DNA of 64,000 nucleotides from Epiperipatus broadwayi (lineage: Eukaryota; Onychophora; Udeonychophora; Euonychophora; Peripatidae), in contig JAQFVV010012423.1 of NCBI GenBank assembly GCA_028023455.1, forward strand, positions 6,986,269-7,050,268. The letters run 5' to 3'. The position numbers and the translations under genes are program-made. Below are positions 1-11,939 of the stretch, piece after piece. The notes beneath the pieces are model-generated. The model was given only the letters and a program-made list of their open reading frames with translations, was not told where the DNA came from and made no database searches. Every line of letters begins with the position of its first letter. Position 1 is the first letter of the stretch.

Positions 1-499
1 GAAAATCTTCAGTACATGAAAGGTATCCAAAAATTCTGTAATCATTCTCTGGTGGGTATGTTGTAGTACATGCTTTCACTGCTAGATGCCACTTGCAGCC
101 TCCCCCTCATTAATATACTGACAGGCATTATCAAGTGACGTCATGATGCTACATGGTAATTTTTTTATTTTAATAAATGTATCTTTCTTATTTGTCAATT
201 TTTGTGATGGCTAAAGAGTTGGAATATAAAATTCTGTTTTCTATTGGAGAAAATGACAAAAGTTGTAATGGTTAAAACAGCTTACAAGCGAGCTGCTCTG
301 AAGAAGATACAAGTGGTTTAATGGAAGAGCTCAAATTCACTGCATCCGAAAAAAAGCATTAAGTGAAGTCCGATGGCAAATGGCATTTTAAACTTAGAAT
401 TCATTCATAATGATCAATCATTCAAGTTCTGAAACACATGCATGATACAGAAAATGCAAATTTCCTGATTTGTAGCAAAGTTGGAAGTGCAAGCTTCAT

Positions 500-825
500 C
501 ATGGCAACATACCAACACACGAAACCTTAAATGTGAAACAATTTCTCATCAAAAACAACATGACCTAGGTTATCTATCAGCCATATTCACCCAATCTTGC
601 TCCATGTAATTTCTTTTTATTCTTCCAAATAAAAAAGTGCCTCAAAAGAAAAAGTTTTGTCATCTTAAAAGTGGTAAAAAAAAAAAAAGATAGAGGCATA
701 CAAAAACATCACTTTGCAAGAGTTTCAGGACTGCTTCGAAAAGTGGAAAACACATTTAGATTTGGGCATTGCATCAAATGTACAGTATTTTGAAGAAGAT
801 TCAATTTGTAACACCTAAAAATAAA
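500..825 (+). pseudogene. mariner-family transposase relic (C-terminal part)
   Basis: Decayed coding DNA of a mariner-type cut-and-paste transposase. Reading from 500, the frame gives THETLNVKQFLIKNN, a stop, then PYSPNLAPCNFFLF at 581-622. This is the block around the third catalytic acidic residue in mariner transposases. After a poly-A run near 677 the frame shifts, and the terminal motif IASNVQYFEED can be read near 765-800. It resembles the family's conserved C-terminal end. The catalytic positions expected in the HDNAP and DLAPCD blocks appear changed to G and N. With one stop and at least one frameshift the enzyme cannot be active. The N-terminal helix-turn-helix part is not recognisable upstream, and I could not define the terminal inverted repeats. 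Confidence 0.75.
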
Positions 826-1305
826 TCCTCAATTCTTTATTATAAAATTCCAGGTTTTTGGATATCCCCTCATATATATTTTAAAAATTATACTTTCCAT
901 ATCAAATATATTTTCATAATTAAGTATAATCACAAAAATAATGGAGATTTCTTTTACATGCATTACTCGACATGGAACACAGTTTTAATATTCACAATTT
1001 TCTCTTCCATTGAAAAATCCAGAAATCTTTGATATGATATTAAAAAACTTCAAAAAATTTGTGGAATATGCTTAAAGGTTTGGGAACTAATATTTTTCTA
1101 AGTGTTGTTTTTCATTCAAAATGAAATCAGGATTTTTTATCTCAGAAAGCCAAACATTAAATCACTAAAAAAGAGTTCAAGGTTACCTTTAATCAGATAA
1201 TGGTATTAAAATATATATATACTGTAGTTATTTCTTAAAGTATATTAAACATTGTTTTTAAATTAGTTTTGTTAAAGGGAAAAAAACTACTGAAAGGTAA
1301 TAGTT

Positions 1306-1630
1306 AAGATTTTACTTCATTAACACTTAAATAAATTAATATATATATGTGCTCTGCGCACAGTTAATGAAGCTATTAATAAATTGTTAAAATTTTTACT
1401 GCCAAGCGCTTTCGGGACAGTCTACAGTCCCATATTCATGGCGAGTTATTCTGTTAATAACTGTAAAACTATGCAAATTTATATGCAGATGTTACGTGGA
1501 CCATTTACGAGATAGGGAATAGCAGGCCTCTCTTCTATTGATTGCCGATGGGTCAGCCGCAATGAAGCAAGCTTCCCCAACCCCACGTTTGGCGTCGTCT
1601 GCCCCAGAGCAAATATCAATTTTGTTATCT
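1306..1630 (-). repeat. interspersed repeat R1, copy 1 (inverse of the 13.5-kb copy)
   Basis: About 320 bases that reappear in reverse orientation at 13,495-13,835. Shared landmarks are the GCGCTTTCGGGACAG...GTCCCAT hairpin, the block AGGCCTCTCTTCT..GATTGCCGATGGGT, and the AT-rich end with TGTGCGCAGAG. Both copies keep a similar reading frame on the R1 sense strand (QTTPNVxLGKLxSLR, THRQSxEERPAIPYLVNG), which hints that the repeat once ended in coding sequence. The family is not recognised. A Penelope-like or LINE 3' end is possible. Confidence 0.7.
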
Positions 1631-2064
1631 CCAGCCCCAATTTGATATATATCACTTTACAAATATTATTATGTGTCAAAAGTTAAAAAGAAAATGCATT
1701 GACAGAACCAGAAAAAGCATTATTAGAACAAAATTCTCTTTCATGATATTCTTCTCTATGAAGTATTAAAGTAAATGTATAATGCATTGTATAATTAATA
1801 AAGAAAATGATTAAAACTGATATTGATTCATGATATTCTAATTACAATCTAATAAAACCAGTTAAAATGTTGAAGAATATGCTCTTGACTGTCTTGAACT
1901 AGGAAAAGATGAGAAGATAGTATATTTCCAGAATTTTAAAAAAATTTACAAATTAAAAGCTAAACAAGACTGACATAACTATTCAACAAGACTATTTCAT
2001 ACAAAAACTGGTGCAAAAATTTGCTACAAAAGCAAAATTATAGCAAGGATGTAATTACTTTGGG

Positions 2065-2145
2065 ATAAACAAGGCAAAACTCTCCATACAGTAGTGCCAC
2101 CTTGTGCCAACCAGATTAATCAATGAAGAGTTTTGCCTTGTTTAT
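2065..2145. mobile_element. 81-bp short element with 19-bp perfect inverted ends (TIR family T1)
   Basis: The arms ATAAACAAGGCAAAACTCT (2,065-2,083) and AGAGTTTTGCCTTGTTTAT (2,127-2,145) are perfect reverse complements. The interior reads CCATACAGTAGTGCCACC followed by a piece like ..ATTAATCAATG. These are the same terminal and subterminal motifs seen in the elements at 14.2, 37.7, 42.0, 52.8 and 53.2 kb. It looks like an extreme internal deletion derivative of that non-autonomous DNA transposon family. Confidence 0.65.
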
Positions 2146-5100
2146 AAAAAATTCTGTGCTAGTATAGGGAGATGGTGATCATGTGATACTTTGGGATAAA
2201 TATGTTTATTGTATGATCTTCAAAGCATAATCTCAGCAAGAAGTGTATCGTAGTTAAAGCTTAGAGCAGACTAGGCTGCATTTAAACCAGAACAAAATTA
2301 CTAGAAACAAGCTTTGTCTTTAGCAACCCACAAAAAAAAAAAAAATTAGAACTATCTTTATTGATTTAATCTCAGCTTATGAATGTTTGGGGAAATGTTT
2401 TTTTTTTCTAAAAATCTCTAGAATCTACAAATACAATAACATTTTGATAAAATGTTCTCTAAGAAAAAAAATTCAAATACTAAATAATAATTATAACAAA
2501 TACAAAATTTCACAAAATTCTCTTTTACAGAGTTCAGTTTTCTCAACTTCTTTAATTAATATATTTATCAGAAATTTTCCAGACATACAATGCAGGAAAT
2601 ATGAATAGTAATGACATGATTTCATAAAAAAGATCCTTCCCAGAAATATAAGTCTCTTAATGAAGATATGTTTAGAATCCAAATCTTACAAAGACAGTAC
2701 ATTCTCTATTTCATCTAATCAACAGGGATATATCTTGTAAACTGAATATAATCTTCAGTAACAATAAGGCCAACCTTAATCTTGCATCATATATTAAGTT
2801 AAACAAGTTAGGCTACATCTCAAAGTTACTTTTAAATCTGTCATAGTTTAGATCTAAAATTATAGAACCAACTTACTTTGAATATTAGCTGACTCTGCTC
2901 ATGGGTGAAGGAACTGTTCTAGGAACAGTTTCCTTAGCATTAGGATATTCTACTGGATAATATTATCTCCTTAAAACTTCTGAATAAATAGTTAAATACT
3001 ACCATGAAAAAATATTTAAAGACACTCAAATCTACATCCTATAGTGTTTTTTTTTTCAATCTATTACTATTCCTCTAACAGATATTAGTTGCTTTGCAGA
3101 AAATATATAAAAAATTATTAAGAAGACTTATTCCTAACTCAAAACATAGTTTCCCCAATTAAAATACATTTCAAATTAATATCTCTCTAGATCCTCAACC
3201 AAAAGTCCTTTCAAATGACTGAAAATTTATGGTATGAGAACTAGATGAGTTTGATCTTTATAGAAATTTCAGTAGTTTCAACATCTGATTAAATATTAAC
3301 CATAGATGCTAAGAATCTCTGCTCCCAGAATGCAATTTAATAATATTTGATTTATGTAGTTATGTTCAAATATAAAAAGTGAAAAATTAATATCAAATCT
3401 GCATGTACAGAAGCAGAATTGAAGTATTAAATAAAAGCCACTAGTGAATCTATATCTTTGTTGAAATGTTTATATATTTTGTAATAGTTAGCTATCTAAA
3501 TATATATATTAAACATCTGGTTACATATGTAAAAGAATTTGTTTCTAAATATAATGTATAAATAAAACACATGGATTATTTAAACTATTGCACACACAGA
3601 AGCAAAAAATAAAAATTTTGAAAAAAATATATAATTAATATTCCTTTATTATATTCTAAATAGTTTTCACCAACAATTATAAAATATATTTTTCAATAAA
3701 GTCTTGGATTATTTCGTTTTTTGATGACTGCATTTTCCCATATTTTGGACAAGTTTTATTTGTCGTATGAAATTTCAGTTAAATTATAATTAGTATTAAT
3801 TCTTTAAAAATATATTTTTTAAAACAAATACTGTAATTGAATAATAAAAACACACACACATAATTATTACACTATTGAAAAATAGTACGAACCTCTACCA
3901 ATAGATAGCGCAAGTGTACAATCTTTTAATGTTTAATTCACACAAAGATCATATTTCTTAATTTTAATAACCAACAACAATAAAAAAAAAACTGCATTGA
4001 TTTAAAAAAAAAAAAGTTTCATATTTAATTAAAATATAAAACAATTTATACAAATATAATTAGACAAAAAAAAAATGTCCATGCATCCTTAATCTGTGGT
4101 ATTTTAGGAAAAGGCATAAAATCCAGACAAAATATCATTAGATCTGTATGTTCTTAATTTTTTTCTCTTTTAATATTTGTCTACATAAAATAACAGTTCA
4201 TTTACAAAAAAAAAAAAAAAGTCTCTAACGTGTCTTTCTAATAAAACGTAGAACCAAGAATGGGAATATATTGTATCTAGGTAGATTCTAAACAATTGAC
4301 TTTTTTTTTTTTTGCATATAACAAAAAAAACCATTGGAATGATAGGAAAGTAGGAAACTTTACCGCATTTACTGGTGAATAATAATACATTATATATATA
4401 CACATACAAATATTAATTACTGATTTTTTATTTTTATCGGGAAAAAACATTATCAAGTTTTTAACAACATTCAATATCATGTAATACATTTGTATTAATA
4501 TACTATATATATCTTATCACATAGTTAAATCAATGGAATGTTTTTGTTCTTATGTTTAGCTGACAATTATAAAAAAATAGAGTAGGATTATTCTTATTTT
4601 TTAATCCTCTAATCTTACAAAAATATAAGCCAACTACAAAATTCCAAAATTATGATGACTGTATTAAAATATAATGCTGTTACGATTTAAAAATAGTATA
4701 AAAATAAATTAAGTAAAAATAGTTATTAAAAACAAAGTCGATCTAAAAATTGTACATATAAATATATTATTTCTATTAATATCATAATACTTTATTTTTA
4801 AAATAATTAACTCTCCTTATAGGTTAACAGTATAGATTTATAAATAATCTCTATATTACAGAAATATTTATTAAATAATATTCTGGAGTAAGAATTTTAA
4901 AGTAATGCAAGAACTATCAATAATATAATTTAAAGTAATATTTGCATCGTATAACTGTTGAGAAATAATATAAATTTAACTTATACAGAAATTGTTACAA
5001 AATTAAAAAGACAAATGAATTCATATTGTAAACCATGTCAGTAAATGTATTATATTTAGAAGATAAACCTGTTTGCTCACCTCATTTTGAGCAAGTATAT

Positions 5101-6201
5101 GAGTATATGGATGTATGTTTAAAGTTATATTAGTATGTGTGCGATATGTTGCATATATAACACTAGAATTTATTTTAAAATGAATTCAGATTTTATATAA
5201 ATCCTAATTTAAACATTCAGCTTTTTTATTAAGTTTATCAAGCTCAATTTAACCAGAACATTCAGTATAAATCTACATATTCACAAATGTAAATATCACA
5301 AGTGAATTCTGAAAAAAATTCATCATGCAATATATGAATAAAACTTTACTATTGTTAAAAAAAAAATTTTTTTAAAAACTGAAAATAGAAATAGATAACA
5401 TTCTGTCAAGTAATTCTATTTTTTTTTTAAAAACTAAATAAAATCAATGGTTTGAAGTAAATAAAATCAGAAATGATTAGATAAACTTCATCTTACAAAG
5501 TCTAATTTAAATATTAAAATTTGTTTATTTAAATAAAAGTTTATTTCTGCTGAAAATGTGAGACATTGAGATGTTTTAAATATAAAGGAAACAGAAACTT
5601 CTTTTGAAACCAATAAAACAGCTTAATTTTATCATTTGGCCCTCACACTTTTAATAGATTTAGGAAGTAGAAGAAATCTGTTAATTTATTTATCTTTGCC
5701 AATCTAAAAACGGTTTATCACCAATAATCCAGCAATTGTTACTTTAGCTTGCTTTACATCTGACAAAATATGATTGCAACTCTAAATTATTTTAACATAA
5801 AAGTTTACTCAAGCAACTTTTTATTTTATTTTATAAATCTTGAATAAATTTTATTTTACGATATGAATAATTTTCTTGTTTATCTTACTATAGATTATTA
5901 ATATGCAAAAATTGTCCAAATATTTTAGTAATTCATTAATTTTTCCCCCCCTAAAATAGCAATAAAAAAAACAAACAAACATTTTAATCCCTAACTTTTA
6001 AAAATAAAACCTGTACTATAAGAAAGCATGATATCTGTGTACACACAAATACATTATTTAAACGCTAATAGAACCTCTTCCATAAGAAAGTATAAAGAAA
6101 AAAATTCTTAATAACTAAATGTTATTGAATTATAAAATTGATTGCTTGAGAGGTCATGTGATGTTTAAATGGCAGATCAAGAACAGTTTTATTAATTTAT
6201 T

Positions 6202-6268
6202 CAGCTGATAATTGATCCAGGAACTTTAGCTCTAAACCCATGTGTCTACCATTATGCTAATCACGTAG
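6202..6268 (-). repeat. tRNA-derived SINE fragment
   Basis: On the minus strand TGATTAGCATAATGG resembles a Pol III A box, and GTTCCTGGATCAATTATC sits about 40 bases later at the B-box position. The end motif CAGCTGA-AATTGAT-AGGAAC on the plus strand recurs in decayed form at 9,585, 9,759 and 40,888, as expected for a dispersed SINE family. tRNA-derived SINEs are well known in octopus, but I cannot assign this copy to a named family. Confidence 0.5.
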
Positions 6269-6786
6269 AATATTAATATGTTGATATGAAAGTCCAATTT
6301 AAAAAATAAAAAAAAACTTTCATTGCTAAATTTTAATTTTGTTTGTTACAAAATACGATTATTGTAGATATAAAAATATATTTTAATATAATATACAGTA
6401 TATATGTAAATGTATATCCAATAGATATTAAGATTAATAATTATTATTTAATATTTGTTTATGCTTACATACAAGAGCTAATGTAAGATACTTTTTTTAT
6501 GACCAATGAAAATTTATTTTTTCTCTCTATTACATAGGTGACATTTAAAAGAAAAGGTTTTCTTAGTAGTTAACTCTTCATATTTTTTTCATTGTATTTT
6601 GACTCAAGCTTGCTCATATAGATTACTATAAAGATTTTGTTTTACAAACATCCCTCAAATTGTTTTGTTTTTGTTTAAATGAAAATATAGATTTTTTGAA
6701 GAGGTATTTTACTATGTGAGGTCATTATGTTTATGATTCTAAGGTACTATGTAATTTGCTTATATTGAAAATGTTTCTTGTATATG

Positions 6787-6830
6787 TAATTAGAGGGATT
6801 TGAACTTAGGATTTTTCAGTCTATCTCAAA
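6787..6830 (-). repeat. B-box-like SINE fragment
   Basis: The minus strand reads CCTAAGTTCAAATCCCTCTA, a good match to a tRNA T-arm/B box. The plus strand AATTAGAGGG-ATTTGAA recurs at 17,626 and 18,122, where more of a tRNA-Ser-like body survives. It is a truncated copy of the same family. Confidence 0.4.
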
Positions 6831-8878
6831 CAACTGATACACATGACCAGAATGGCAAACTACCACTGATGATGATCAACTGACATTGCTTGATCATAAT
6901 CCTCTATTGCCTCCTTATTCAATCTGATTTCAAACAGGTAACACACACACATATATTTTATTCATTTCCACTTTGTAAATAAAGTAATTAAAGATTTTAC
7001 AGCAGAATATTTTTTTTACAGGGACTTTTGACAATATTTACGAGATTACCAGTAAAGATAACAAAATTAATCAGATCAAAACAATGCAGTTGTATTAATA
7101 AGATAAAAAAGGATAATACTGGGCAAAGCACTCATAGGAATATGATATTCTGTTATCAGTAGTAAATCCTACTTCATAATACAGTCAATACTAGATAGTC
7201 ATCTTATCAATCCTTGATCTTTTACTAGGTTGTTACAAATAGATGAATACCTAATTACTGACCACTATTACATGACTTCTGAATTAGCTACGAGTAATTC
7301 ACTTCAGAATATAAAAATCCTAAGTTTTTTTCTGATCTGAAAATTCTTTAATTTCATTTGACAAAAGCAAATTAATTAAAATAAATTCTTAAAAAAGAAA
7401 GTTGGAAATTTTTTATAAAAATTTTGTTGTAGTTTTTAATAAAAAAAATATTTGAGATGAAAAAATGGAATTATAGAAATGTTTATATTACAGTTCTCTA
7501 ATTAAAGACTAAATTTACAATCTAAATGATGGAAATGCCATGCATATATGTCAACACATTCTGTGTGTGTATATATATAGGTATATGTGCATGCATAAGT
7601 CTCATGATTTGCTTAAAAGAAGGTTAATTATCCAGTCACACATTTAGCATGAATTTTGTAAGTTTTTTTAAAAGTTTTATTAAAACTTAAACTTTTCATT
7701 CTTTTGCAGTGGTATGTTTATAATACAATTACAACTGATTTTAAGTGATGTTTTTATATAACTAATCATATAATAGCACATCATATAATATCATATTATA
7801 AAATATAGCACAGTTATAATACTAGGAAAATAGTAGTTATATCTAATTTTCTTGATATTTATTATTACTTTTTACCTTATAATGCTCAATTACAAAATAT
7901 TTATAAAATAATGACTATTGCTAATAAGCTTCTGAACTGAGTAAACATCTTAATTTTGTAATATAATTAAATATATTAATATGTATGATTAATAAAAAAA
8001 TTTAAAAAAAAATTAACTCAGTTGATATGAAGTGTTGGTTGAGTTAAAGAAAAAAAATTATAAATATGAAAATTGTAAAAATATTTCTTGATACATACAT
8101 TTAATTTTTCACAGATTTTAAATAGACTTAAATAATTTCTTTAATTTTCAAATTAAAAACTGAACAATGTTTGAACATAATTTAAATTGTAAGTATAAAT
8201 TTAACTCATAAATTTTAAATAAGAGTAGATATATTTCATTAGGAATACTTTGACTAATTACTAATTACTTTCTTTATTTTTTCTGTATATAACTTAATGA
8301 AATACTTATTATACATCTATTTGTATTATACAGAGAATTAAGGTTCTCCTCTTTTTTATGAATCTTAGTTTCATATTTAGCTGAAAACGGGACACCTTAG
8401 TTCTCTATATCACATTTGTTATTTTCTACAACTAAATGCAGTTTTAGCTATCTATACATTATGATAATAAAACTAATTATATACTTCAGTAGTGGTTTAT
8501 GTGTGTGTACGTTAGTATGTTGAAGTTTTTGTCCAAAATCAGATGAACTACAACAATATTTGCTATCATCAGTAGTAATTTGTAATTACTTTTTGTTCCA
8601 ATCCTTTTAATATATTTATTCTAAATTTTAGTAATTGAAATTATGTCAAAAAAACTTTAGTGAGCCTATTATATCATATATATGTAGTTATTTGTGAGTT
8701 TTAAAACCATTTTTACTTCTGTTATCTTCATTATTGTATGTATCAATATTAAATTATAAACTTAATTATAATGACTTTCTATTACATATAATAATGACAG
8801 AGATTCAGTCAATTGCATATATATATAAAATCACATTTTGATACTCGGCCATTCTAACTGTTATAATATAAAAAATAC

Positions 8879-9036
8879 TAAAACAGAATTTAAATATAAA
8901 ATTTAGTAACATTCACAATACCAAGTATATTTTCAAAGCTTTAGTATCAGACTAACCCTGAATATGATACAAAAGCATTGAAAATATACTTGGTACAATA
9001 AATGTTACTAAATTTTATATTTATACTCTGTTTTAA
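8879..9036. mobile_element. palindromic MITE-like element
   Basis: Two arms of about 70 bp are near-perfect reverse complements. The left arm begins TAAAACAGAATTTAAATAT and the right arm ends ATATTTATACTCTGTTTTA, separated by a short AT-rich loop near 8,955. There is no coding capacity. The long hairpin form suggests a fold-back MITE or a recently inverted duplicate. No target duplication could be fixed in the AT-rich flanks. Confidence 0.65.
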
Positions 9037-9584
9037 TATAAATACATATATTGAATAAAATACATATATGCTATAATTATTGTGTTATTGAATATAAAAT
9101 CTTACATGTGATTAAAATTTATTATTCTTTTATTCATACTAGAAAACAAAATGTAAATTCAAAAATTTTTTATGTATTAGTTGTGACATGAATTCATGTA
9201 TCTTTTTAAAATATATATTTCTTATAAGCTGATTATTTATATATCAAAAATATTTTAATAGATCCATTTTGAGAACTTAACTGCATTATTTTATTAAAGG
9301 AACGTAAGAATTATATTTTATAAAACAAGAGTTTATTATAAATGTAATAAAATATAGGAATTATTTTATAGTTCTCTTAGTATATATATATTTTAAGTGC
9401 AAATATCTTCCTTAATATTCAGAATAAATAATTAATTTCTATAGAATGCATGAAATAGATGGTTAATTTCTAATATCATAATACATTTGTTGATCAGTTG
9501 CTGGGAGGTCGGGTGAAATTTGACAATCAAGAGTTCCATTTCAATTTAGCAAATTAAGTATATTTTTTTTTTAAAAATCTTTTT

Positions 9585-9652
9585 CAGCTGAGAATTGATT
9601 AGGAACTATTGTTTCATGAATGCGTTATTCTCTTTACTGCATTAAGCCCGTG
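9585..9652 (-). repeat. decayed SINE fragment
   Basis: It carries CAGCTGAGAATTGATTAGGA, matching the element at 6,202, followed by AT-rich decay. A further, weaker relative lies at 9,759-9,830 (GACTGGGAATCAATTTAGAA). Confidence 0.35.
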
Positions 9653-9758
9653 TAGGATAAAGCAATGCAATAATCTGCTTGGGAAGTCTAGTAATGTTTG
9701 AAGTCAATGAGTGCAACAGTCCTTCATATTATCAAAGTGATTTTTGTTTTACTTTCCT

Positions 9759-9830
9759 TGACTGGGAATCAATTTAGAAACCTTAATTTTCCAGTCTGGC
9801 ACTCTTAATATTGAGGTAAACTGCATTGGT
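9759..9830 (-). repeat. decayed SINE fragment
   Basis: GACTGGGAATCAATTTAGAA is a diverged version of the B-box-end motif in the SINE fragments at 6,202 and 9,585. It is the weakest member of that set. Confidence 0.25.
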
Positions 9831-10529
9831 TATTCAGTGTAATAACATATACTTCCATGTCACATCAATGAAAATACCATCTATTTGAAACTTCTACTGA
9901 AATGATATTCTGCATTTAATAGTAATTTTTTTATATGTGAGTGTGTGTGCCCATAAGAGCCTTGAAAAAAATATTTACATTTTTCCCCCCCAATATTATT
10001 TACCAGTAAATGAGTAAAAAAAGTACCAATGTAACATTAGAGGTAAATTTAAAAAAAAAAACATAAACAGATTGAATGAGTGCATTATAATAAATAGTAA
10101 AACTACAAAAATAAACAGCATCTTGAATATAAAACAAGGAAAAGGGTGGAAATACAGCCATAATTTTGAGCAGTTAAATTGCACTTGTAAATCAAATCTA
10201 CAAAAAAAAAAAAAAAATTTTTTTTAAATTTTTATATTTAAAAAAAAATTCCACTTTATAAAAATGACAAATCTATTATTATTAAAACTATTGTACTAAA
10301 TGGGAGTTTTCTTTTATATTAAATTTTTAAAAAATTATTTTCTAAAATATAAAATTTTAACAACTTTAGTTCTTAGTAAGGTCTTAGAATTCATCCTTTT
10401 TCTAATCCTGCTTATAAAAATTTAATATTACGTAAGTAATCAACTGATGCTGGGTACTTTTATAGTTGTTCGAATAAATGATAAACATTCACAGATATTT
10501 CAGATTTATTATAAATCTGTAAATAGCTA

Positions 10530-11903
10530 TTATAGCAAATCACTAATTGTACTATTGTGACGTGTTTTCCGAAGACTATCATCATTTGTACTGATCCTGT
10601 TAGCTGAATTTGAAAGAGCTGCAGTCCGATCAAAATCAATTGTAGCATATCCTTCTGATTGCCGGCATGGCGATTCTGGAATATTGGAAAGACTGTACAA
10701 ACTTAAAGGAGATGTAGGTGTCGTGCTAGGCACACCAACAGACACTGAGTCACTGTTTTTATCAAGGTCCAGTACAATATAATGTACTTGCTTATTGGAT
10801 TCTCTAACCGTAGTTGTTTGTGGTGATTTTGGTATCTCAAGAACATTAATGTTTGCATAATAATGCTGCTCAAAAGTATTTCTCAGTGGTATTTGTCCAT
10901 TTTTTGTCTTAGAAACTCCAGCATTTTCAGGAGAAATATTAGCGTAAAAGGGATTTTTTTCCGATTCTGATTTACAAATTTGATGTTCTTGTCGAAGTAG
11001 ATCATCTAATTTTGCATAGTTCACATTCACATCCTTTTGACCTTTCTTGGCTTGCATGCTTAAAGTTTCAAAATTTAATTTATCATTCACATCTCCTGGA
11101 GTAGATGCTTGGGGTAAATCTAATAAGGCATAAGAAATTTCACGCCCTTCTTCAGTTTCACTGAGACCTAACTGTGGTTTAATACTATTAGGGTCAACTA
11201 CGTTTAAATTATTTAATGACGAGTGAGCCATGCATGAAGTGTTGACATATTCATGAGATGTACCAATAATATTTGAATTCACAAGCGGTTGTAATGTACC
11301 ACTTTGCAGGGTAACTGACGAACGATCAGATAAGACTCCATCATTTACATAATACATATTCACAGGTTTTGGAATGTGGTAATGCGGACTAGTTGGAGAG
11401 AATGACGTTTGTGATGCAGATGTTAAACTACCATTCTGAAGAGGACCTATACGGGAAAAATTTTGGGTAGATATATTTTGTACGCTATGTCCATTAGATG
11501 ATAATCCTGATGGTGGCTCTGAAACTGAACTTGGTCGACTAGAAGTTCCTGTTTGATTACCATGCATTACATTATGATCTTCTTGTCCAGAATTTTGCAC
11601 ACATTCCTGCAATAAATTGAAGAGAACTTCTGCTCGCTTGCATTTAAATGCATAAATGCCTGGTCCTGTAGGGCAACGACGACCACTTTCAAAGGAAAAT
11701 AATTCCTGATCAAAACCATATCTACGTAAACAACGAACAGGCCACCGGATTGGTTCTTTTCCACGTTGATATAAAATTAAATCTGTTTCTGTTACTTCAA
11801 TACGTCCTGGGTTTAATGTATTTCCAAGATCATCTACATTATACACTGCAAATATTCTAGGATTAGAGTCATTTAGCTCTCCTTTGCTTGCAACACAACC
11901 CAT
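10530..11903 (-). CDS. FRS2: FRS2/FRS3-like fibroblast growth factor receptor substrate (PTB adaptor)
   Basis: Membrane-anchored adaptor that couples activated FGF and related receptor tyrosine kinases to Grb2/SOS and SHP2, feeding the Ras-MAPK pathway. The 457-residue frame is uninterrupted. It opens MGCVASK, a classic N-myristoylation signal with a nearby cysteine for palmitoylation. Residues about 13-105 form the PTB (IRS-type) domain, with DLILYQRG, RWPVRCLRRYGFD and PGIYAFKCKRAEVLFN as strong landmarks. The tail is Ser/Thr/Asn-rich and disordered. Four Y-x-N sites fit Grb2 SH2 binding (Y185, Y219, Y320, Y349). Y375 (HYIVLDL) and Y419 (GYATIDF) fit SHP2-type sites. Vertebrate FRS2 has about 508 residues and likewise four Grb2 and two SHP2 tyrosines. 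The first ATG is chosen because the myristoylation motif requires that methionine. The coding region is one exon. FRS2 versus FRS3 cannot be separated, since invertebrates usually have one gene. Confidence 0.93.
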   Translation of the reverse strand: MGCVASKGELNDSNPRIFAVYNVDDLGNTLNPGRIEVTETDLILYQRGKEPIRWPVRCLRRYGFDQELFSFESGRRCPTGPGIYAFKCKRAEVLFNLLQECVQNSGQEDHNVMHGNQTGTSSRPSSVSEPPSGLSSNGHSVQNISTQNFSRIGPLQNGSLTSASQTSFSPTSPHYHIPKPVNMYYVNDGVLSDRSSVTLQSGTLQPLVNSNIIGTSHEYVNTSCMAHSSLNNLNVVDPNSIKPQLGLSETEEGREISYALLDLPQASTPGDVNDKLNFETLSMQAKKGQKDVNVNYAKLDDLLRQEHQICKSESEKNPFYANISPENAGVSKTKNGQIPLRNTFEQHYYANINVLEIPKSPQTTTVRESNKQVHYIVLDLDKNSDSVSVGVPSTTPTSPLSLYSLSNIPESPCRQSEGYATIDFDRTAALSNSANRISTNDDSLRKTRHNSTISDLL

Positions 11904-11928
11904 GATGCCTCTACTCCTGGATCAACTG
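11904..11928 (-). promoter_or_regulatory. splice acceptor and 5' UTR start of the FRS2-like coding exon
   Basis: On the minus strand an uninterrupted T tract ends in CAG at 11,928-11,926. It is followed by 22 bases of untranslated leader and then the ATG. A polypyrimidine tract plus CAG this close to the start codon implies an upstream non-coding exon to the right, as is common for FRS2 genes. The partner donor was not located. Confidence 0.6.
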
Positions 11929-11939
11929 AAAAAAAAAAT

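Larger units (their letters stand above)
1681..8878. other. AT-rich non-coding stretch
   Basis: No supportable gene is seen over about 7 kb. The sequence is very AT-rich with many poly-A and poly-T runs and short (TA)n or (CA)n tracts, for example at 3,850 and 7,565. The only recognisable elements are the small inverted-repeat element at 2,065 and tRNA-like fragments at 6,202 and 6,787. The DNA may be intergenic, or downstream of the FRS2-like gene, which reads leftwards. Confidence 0.6.

Noticed and set aside
4170-4489. two overlapping minus-strand frames of 70-79 codons
   Set aside because: They are low-complexity AT translation (F, Y, I, K rich) with poly-A tracts. Nothing supports a gene.
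10460-10648. 62-codon minus-strand frame at the end of the FRS2-like gene
   Set aside because: It is an alternate-frame shadow of the FRS2-like coding region.
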